Origin: Burkholderiales bacterium
GTDB taxonomy: Bacteria > Pseudomonadota > Gammaproteobacteria > Burkholderiales > Burkholderiaceae_B
Assembly (NCBI GenBank): GCA_021299735.1
Contig: JAJTEM010000017.1
Location: 1-46,046, forward strand
Reading direction: 5' to 3'
DNA length: 46,046 nt
Shown here: piece by piece, positions 42,880 through 46,046 of the stretch
Layout: each line of letters starts with the position of its first letter
Position numbering within the stretch: the first letter of the stretch is position 1
Position numbers and translations under genes: made by a program
The notes under the pieces: model-generated
The model's input: only the letters and a program-made list of their open reading frames with translations
The model's database searches: none
Told to the model about the DNA's origin: nothing

Positions 42880-44322
42880 CTAGGCAAATATTGAGGCGTC
42901 AAACAAGGCACCCAACTTGGCAATAGCAACCGCTGTGTCGTCAGTCACAGGGTGGCCGCAATTCAGGCGCAGGCAGTTTTTATACAATCCGCTTGCAGAA
43001 AATACGCTGCCCGGCATGTAAGCTACTTTGCGCGCAATGGCCTTGTTGAACAAAGCAGCAGTGTCAATATCGCCCGGCAGTTCAACCCACAACACAAAGC
43101 CGCCTTTGGGTTCCGAAATTCGGGTGCCTTGTGGAAAATGTTTCAGCACCAAATTGCCAATGGTTCGCACCTGTGTTTCAAACTGCTGGCGAAGCGTGCG
43201 CAAATGCCGCTCGAACGATCCTTTGGCAAGGTAATGAGCCACGGCCACTTGAGTAATGGGGTTTGTTGAACCGCTCAGAATTCGCTTTTTCGACAACACC
43301 TTGGCAGCGTATTTTCCACCAGCCACATAGCCAATTCGTAGCGATGGGCTAAGCGACTTTGAAAACGAACCACACATGAGAACCCGGTCGCTTTGCTTGC
43401 CTGCTTTCAGTGGGCGTGGCCTAAACCGTTCGAAGTAAAGGTCGGCGTAAACGTTGTCTTCAACAATTGGAAAGTCGTATTTCTCGGCCAGTTCCAGCAG
43501 CTTTTTTCTTTTCACGTCGGGCATTACCGAGCCCATGGGGTTGCTGGCGGTGGGGCACACAATGCAGGCTGCAATGCGGGTTTGTTTCACTGCAATTTCA
43601 AGCGCTTCAAGCGACATACCTTGTTCGGGGCTGCTCGGAATTTCCAGTGCACGCAAGCCAAGCGATTCAATCATTTGCAACAGCAAGTAGTAACCAGGCG
43701 ATTCAACGGCCACAATGTCGTTGTATTTAGCTACGCTCTGCAGTGCCAGGCTAAGGGCCTCGGTGCAACCATCGGTAATAACCAGTTCGTCACGCTTTAA
43801 CTTCATACCCATGAGCTCGAACCGCTGTTGCAGTTGTTGCACCAATTCAGGCTGGTTGGGTTCAACATGGCTGCCCAGGGTTAGCAGGTCGGGGCGTGTG
43901 CGGTTCACGGTGGCATAGCTTCGACGCAGGGTGGCGATTGGCAGTAATTCATGGGCTGGAAAAGCAACGCCCAGTGGCGCCACACCCTCACGCACGCTGC
44001 TTTTCAACAGAATGGCAATTTGGTCGGCTACTTCCAAATTGACTGGGGGTTCCAGCACAATAGAATCGGGCGCTTGCGTACAGGCGATTGGAATTTGCAT
44101 GCTGCGTGCCTGCACGTAATAGCCAGATTTCGCCACTGGCTGCACATAGCCACGGTCTTCAAGCAGGTTCAGTGCTTTTTGTACCGTGTCGATGGAGTAG
44201 TGCCATTGCTCGGAAAGCTTTCGAATGGAGGGCAGTTTGTACCCCGCTGCAAAATGATTGTTTTCAATCAAGGCCTGCAGGTTCAGCGCCAGTGTTTCGT
44301 ATTTGCAAGAAGATGAATCCAC
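42880..44322 (-). CDS. MocR-type (GntR/aminotransferase) regulator
   Basis: 480 aa from GTG 44322, with GAGG upstream overlapping the MFS stop region. An N-terminal GntR winged helix (KLPSIRKLSEQWHYSIDTVQKAL) is fused to an aminotransferase-I fold with VICPTASNPMG-type ligand positions and the PLP-Lys region SFSKSLSPSLRIGY. MocR regulators bind PLP and an amino compound and usually control a neighbouring transporter or enzyme gene. Here the neighbours are an MFS carrier, a GGT-like enzyme and lysE; the four CTGTAC half-sites at 45495-45581 are its likely targets. Confidence 0.92.
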   Translation of the reverse strand: MDSSSCKYETLALNLQALIENNHFAAGYKLPSIRKLSEQWHYSIDTVQKALNLLEDRGYVQPVAKSGYYVQARSMQIPIACTQAPDSIVLEPPVNLEVADQIAILLKSSVREGVAPLGVAFPAHELLPIATLRRSYATVNRTRPDLLTLGSHVEPNQPELVQQLQQRFELMGMKLKRDELVITDGCTEALSLALQSVAKYNDIVAVESPGYYLLLQMIESLGLRALEIPSSPEQGMSLEALEIAVKQTRIAACIVCPTASNPMGSVMPDVKRKKLLELAEKYDFPIVEDNVYADLYFERFRPRPLKAGKQSDRVLMCGSFSKSLSPSLRIGYVAGGKYAAKVLSKKRILSGSTNPITQVAVAHYLAKGSFERHLRTLRQQFETQVRTIGNLVLKHFPQGTRISEPKGGFVLWVELPGDIDTAALFNKAIARKVAYMPGSVFSASGLYKNCLRLNCGHPVTDDTAVAIAKLGALFDASIFA

Positions 44323-44325
44323 GGC

Positions 44326-45483
44326 TTAAACCTCGGTTTGCTTTTTTAGTTGCCACACCATGAATACACCAGCCAACATCAATCCCGCTGCAAGGTAAAG
44401 CGAGCCGCGGTAAGTACCTGTGCGTTCTGCAATCAAGCCTGCCAATGCAGGCGCCGCAATTTGCGACACGCCATAACTCAAGGTCATTCTGGCCATGGCC
44501 TTGCCGGGGTTGGCCGGGAACTGTCGGCCTGCAATGCTGAGCGTTAAATTCACAATACCTGCAAAGGTTCCGCCAAACAGCACCGCGCTGATCATATTGG
44601 CCCAATAGCCATCGATGAAACCTGCCATCAGGATAGAGAGAATTTGCAGAACATAGGCCAGTACCAGTGCCTCAAACACACCAGTTATTCGGGCCACTCG
44701 GTCCCATATGAATGTGGAAGGAATTGCGGCCATGCCCACCACCACCCACACCCACGGGCCTTTGCCTTGAAGTTCAGGCAGGGTTTCTGCAATCGCCACA
44801 ATAAAGGTGGCACTAATTACATAACCGAAGCCTGCGCAAAAGTAGGCGCCCAACATAAGCCGCATCCATTTCACGCTGGGTGGCTCTACGTCGGCAACCT
44901 GTGCCTCAGCACTGCCAGCTTTGGCAGGTTTGGGCATCCATACCCATGCAGGCACGAAGAAAAGAATTCCTATCACCCCGAGCACCCACCATTGTTGATC
45001 CCAACTTAAATGATCAACCATCGCCATCACGGCAAGGCCAGATAACACAAGGCCCATACCCGCACCTGCAAAATGCAGGCCCAGTTCGGTTTTTAAATTC
45101 TGGCGTGCCAGCCAGTTCATGATCAGGCCCGATGCAATCAACATACCTGCCGTGCTGGAAACACCTGAAATAAAGCGCAAGAAAACCCAGAGGTTTACAT
45201 CGCTTGTTAATCCCATTCCGATGGTACTGAGCACAGCCGCAACAAGCCCAAAGCGGTAGAGCAGGTATTTGTAATCCAGATTGCTCAGTGTTGACGCCAA
45301 CAATGCGCCGCTGATGTAGCCAATGTAATTCACGGTAGCCAGCCAGCCGCCATCGAAGGCACTTAGCCCGGCCTGTTCCCGCATGATCGGCAACAGTGGT
45401 GTGTAAGAAAAGCGAGCCAAGCCCACGGTCAGGATCAGGGCGCAAATGCCTGCAGAAATTGCCTGCCAACGTTCCAGTTTCAT
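44326..45483 (-). CDS. YbfB/YjiJ-family MFS transporter
   Basis: 385 aa from ATG 45483; a GTG at 45492 would add three residues. Twelve membrane helices, starting WQAISAGICALILTVGLARF with YTPLLPIM, the hallmark of the YbfB/YjiJ group of MFS carriers. Substrate unknown. First gene of the operon with MocR and GGT, which suggests transport of an amino-acid-like or gamma-glutamyl compound. Its 5' region contains the CTGTAC half-site array. Confidence 0.9.
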   Translation of the reverse strand: MKLERWQAISAGICALILTVGLARFSYTPLLPIMREQAGLSAFDGGWLATVNYIGYISGALLASTLSNLDYKYLLYRFGLVAAVLSTIGMGLTSDVNLWVFLRFISGVSSTAGMLIASGLIMNWLARQNLKTELGLHFAGAGMGLVLSGLAVMAMVDHLSWDQQWWVLGVIGILFFVPAWVWMPKPAKAGSAEAQVADVEPPSVKWMRLMLGAYFCAGFGYVISATFIVAIAETLPELQGKGPWVWVVVGMAAIPSTFIWDRVARITGVFEALVLAYVLQILSILMAGFIDGYWANMISAVLFGGTFAGIVNLTLSIAGRQFPANPGKAMARMTLSYGVSQIAAPALAGLIAERTGTYRGSLYLAAGLMLAGVFMVWQLKKQTEV

Positions 45484-45494
45484 GGGGGCCACCC

Positions 45495-45581
45495 GTACAG
45501 AAGTTGAATTTCAAAAGCAGTACAGAATTTTTTGCATTTAATCTGTACTGCACATTATTTTATTATCCTGAATCTGTACTG
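45495..45581. promoter_or_regulatory. Array of four CTGTAC half-sites between MFS and lysE genes
   Basis: GTACAG at 45495-45500 and 45520-45525 and CTGTAC at 45543-45548 and 45574-45579. The two right-hand copies lie in the longer direct repeat AATCTGTACTG, 31 bp apart (about three helical turns), while the middle pair forms an inverted repeat CAGTACAGA/TCTGTACTG. Direct repeats with this spacing resemble sites of MocR regulators such as GabR. The MocR gene lies in the adjacent operon. Confidence 0.65.
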
Positions 45582-45639
45582 AATAGGCAAAGATTCTTAA
45601 AGTAAGTGTTCCATTTTCACTCCATGAAAGGAGTTCGTC

Positions 45640-45954
45640 ATGCAGCACTTTCAAGCCATTGCCCTGTTTGCATTTTTAAGCATCATCACGCCCGGCCCCA
45701 ACAACCTGATGATTATGACCAGCAGCATGAACTTTGGTGTGCGAAAAAGCTTGCCGCATTTTTTTGGAATTATTGTGGGCTTTCCGCTGATGCTGCTGGC
45801 CATGGGCCTTGGCTTGAATGCGGTGTTTGAAAGCCTGCCCTGGTTTCACAACGCCCTGTTGTTGTTCAGCCTGGTGATGATGGTGTATTTGGCGTGGCGA
45901 ATTGCCAGCTTTTCACCGGCCGCCAATGCATTGGGTAATACCCCCTGCAAATAA
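45640..45954 (+). pseudogene. LysE-family amino-acid exporter, truncated
   Basis: ATG 45640 has AAAGGAG seven bases upstream. The frame encodes the first half of a LysE/RhtB exporter: FLSIITPGPNNLMIMTSS, GIIVGFPLMLLAMGLGL and LLLFSLVMMVYLAWRIA. It stops after 104 residues where about 200 are expected. Homology fades after about SFSPAAN and the sequence changes into an IS3-type element, so the gene seems cut by that insertion. The rest may lie beyond the window. It is divergent from the MFS operon and shares its CTGTAC array. Confidence 0.78.
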
Positions 45955-46046
45955 ACGGGATCGGAAGTAGAATTTTCAACCATAGAGGAAGAGAGTTCTG
46001 CAATGAAACAATCAAGGTTTACCGACAGCCAGATCATGGCAATCCT
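45941..46046 (+). mobile_element. IS3-family insertion sequence, left end (incomplete)
   Basis: After the truncated lysE frame, an orfA starts at ATG 46003 preceded by GAGGAAGAG and reads MKQSRFTDSQIMAI, the standard N-terminus of IS3-family OrfA transposase subunits. The exact left terminal repeat cannot be fixed; it should lie near 45,935-45,950. Only about 100 bases of the element are in the window. Confidence 0.75.
46003..46046 (+). CDS. IS3-family transposase OrfA (N-terminal part, runs off the window)
   Basis: Fourteen codons, MKQSRFTDSQIMAI, match the helix-turn-helix start of IS3-family OrfA. A ribosome site (AGAGGAAGAG) lies 10-15 bases upstream. In complete elements OrfA and OrfB are joined by a -1 frameshift to make the active transposase. 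Confidence 0.8.
   Translation, partial: MKQSRFTDSQIMAI

Overview
The window looks like chromosome from a betaproteobacterium of the Burkholderiales. This is inferred from gene content and style: the copZ/copA/cueR set, the PA2778/PA2779 pair, the DUF3649-PepSY-DUF3325 iron triad, phnCDE, an ESPR-type TPS exoprotein and a moderate GC content of roughly 50-53%. A Limnobacter-like bacterium would fit, but no rRNA or complete tRNA is present to confirm it.

Left end (1-3,200) is accessory DNA. A minus-strand cluster encodes a DUF3800 protein, an HNH-type nuclease-like protein and a small orphan protein. Next come a plus-strand serine resolvase with palindromic operators, then a piece matching the 3' end of a tRNA-Ser followed directly by a strong terminator. 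This reads as the right attachment site of a genomic island whose left end lies outside the window. A Phd/YefM-RelE/ParE toxin-antitoxin pair (3,340-4,016) and a large secreted TPS-type protein with two kinds of coding tandem repeat (4,384-6,456) follow.

6,630-14,403: a DsbA/FrnE-like oxidoreductase, a SAF-domain dehydrogenase, a lipoprotein alkyl sulfatase, a methyltransferase, and a copper module in which copZ and copA-cueR diverge from two MerR/CueR-type promoters, each with a 19-bp spacer.

14,455-21,198 (minus strand): an RND efflux adaptor, an RND pump interrupted by one in-frame amber codon, a TetR regulator and a FecCD-type ABC permease and ATPase, closely packed. A perfect TetR-style palindrome precedes the adaptor gene.

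21,420-31,577: an uncharacterised secreted protein; an overlapping four-gene operon (PA2779-like, PA2778-like cysteine peptidase, SemiSWEET, SDR); a basic/His-rich secreted protein; a TadE/TadG-like pair; an EamA transporter; a PhoD-like phosphatase; and a Cys-rich secreted orphan.

31,656-36,478: a Fur-box-preceded DUF3649/PepSY/DUF3325 iron operon, then ahpC-ahpF with an OxyR-like tetrad placed directly upstream of the ahpC -35 element.

36,774-46,046: a DedA-rhodanese fusion, a phnD-phnE-phnC operon carrying a metallophosphoesterase-like protein with an altered first metal motif, and a minus-strand MFS-MocR-GGT operon. The MFS-lysE intergenic region carries four CTGTAC half-sites. lysE is cut short, apparently by an IS3-family element whose orfA runs off the window end.

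The strongest candidates for something new are the DUF3800/HNH/small-protein cluster with its leader terminator, the amber-interrupted RND gene, the atypical phosphoesterase in the phn operon, and the MocR half-site array linked to GGT/MFS/LysE genes.
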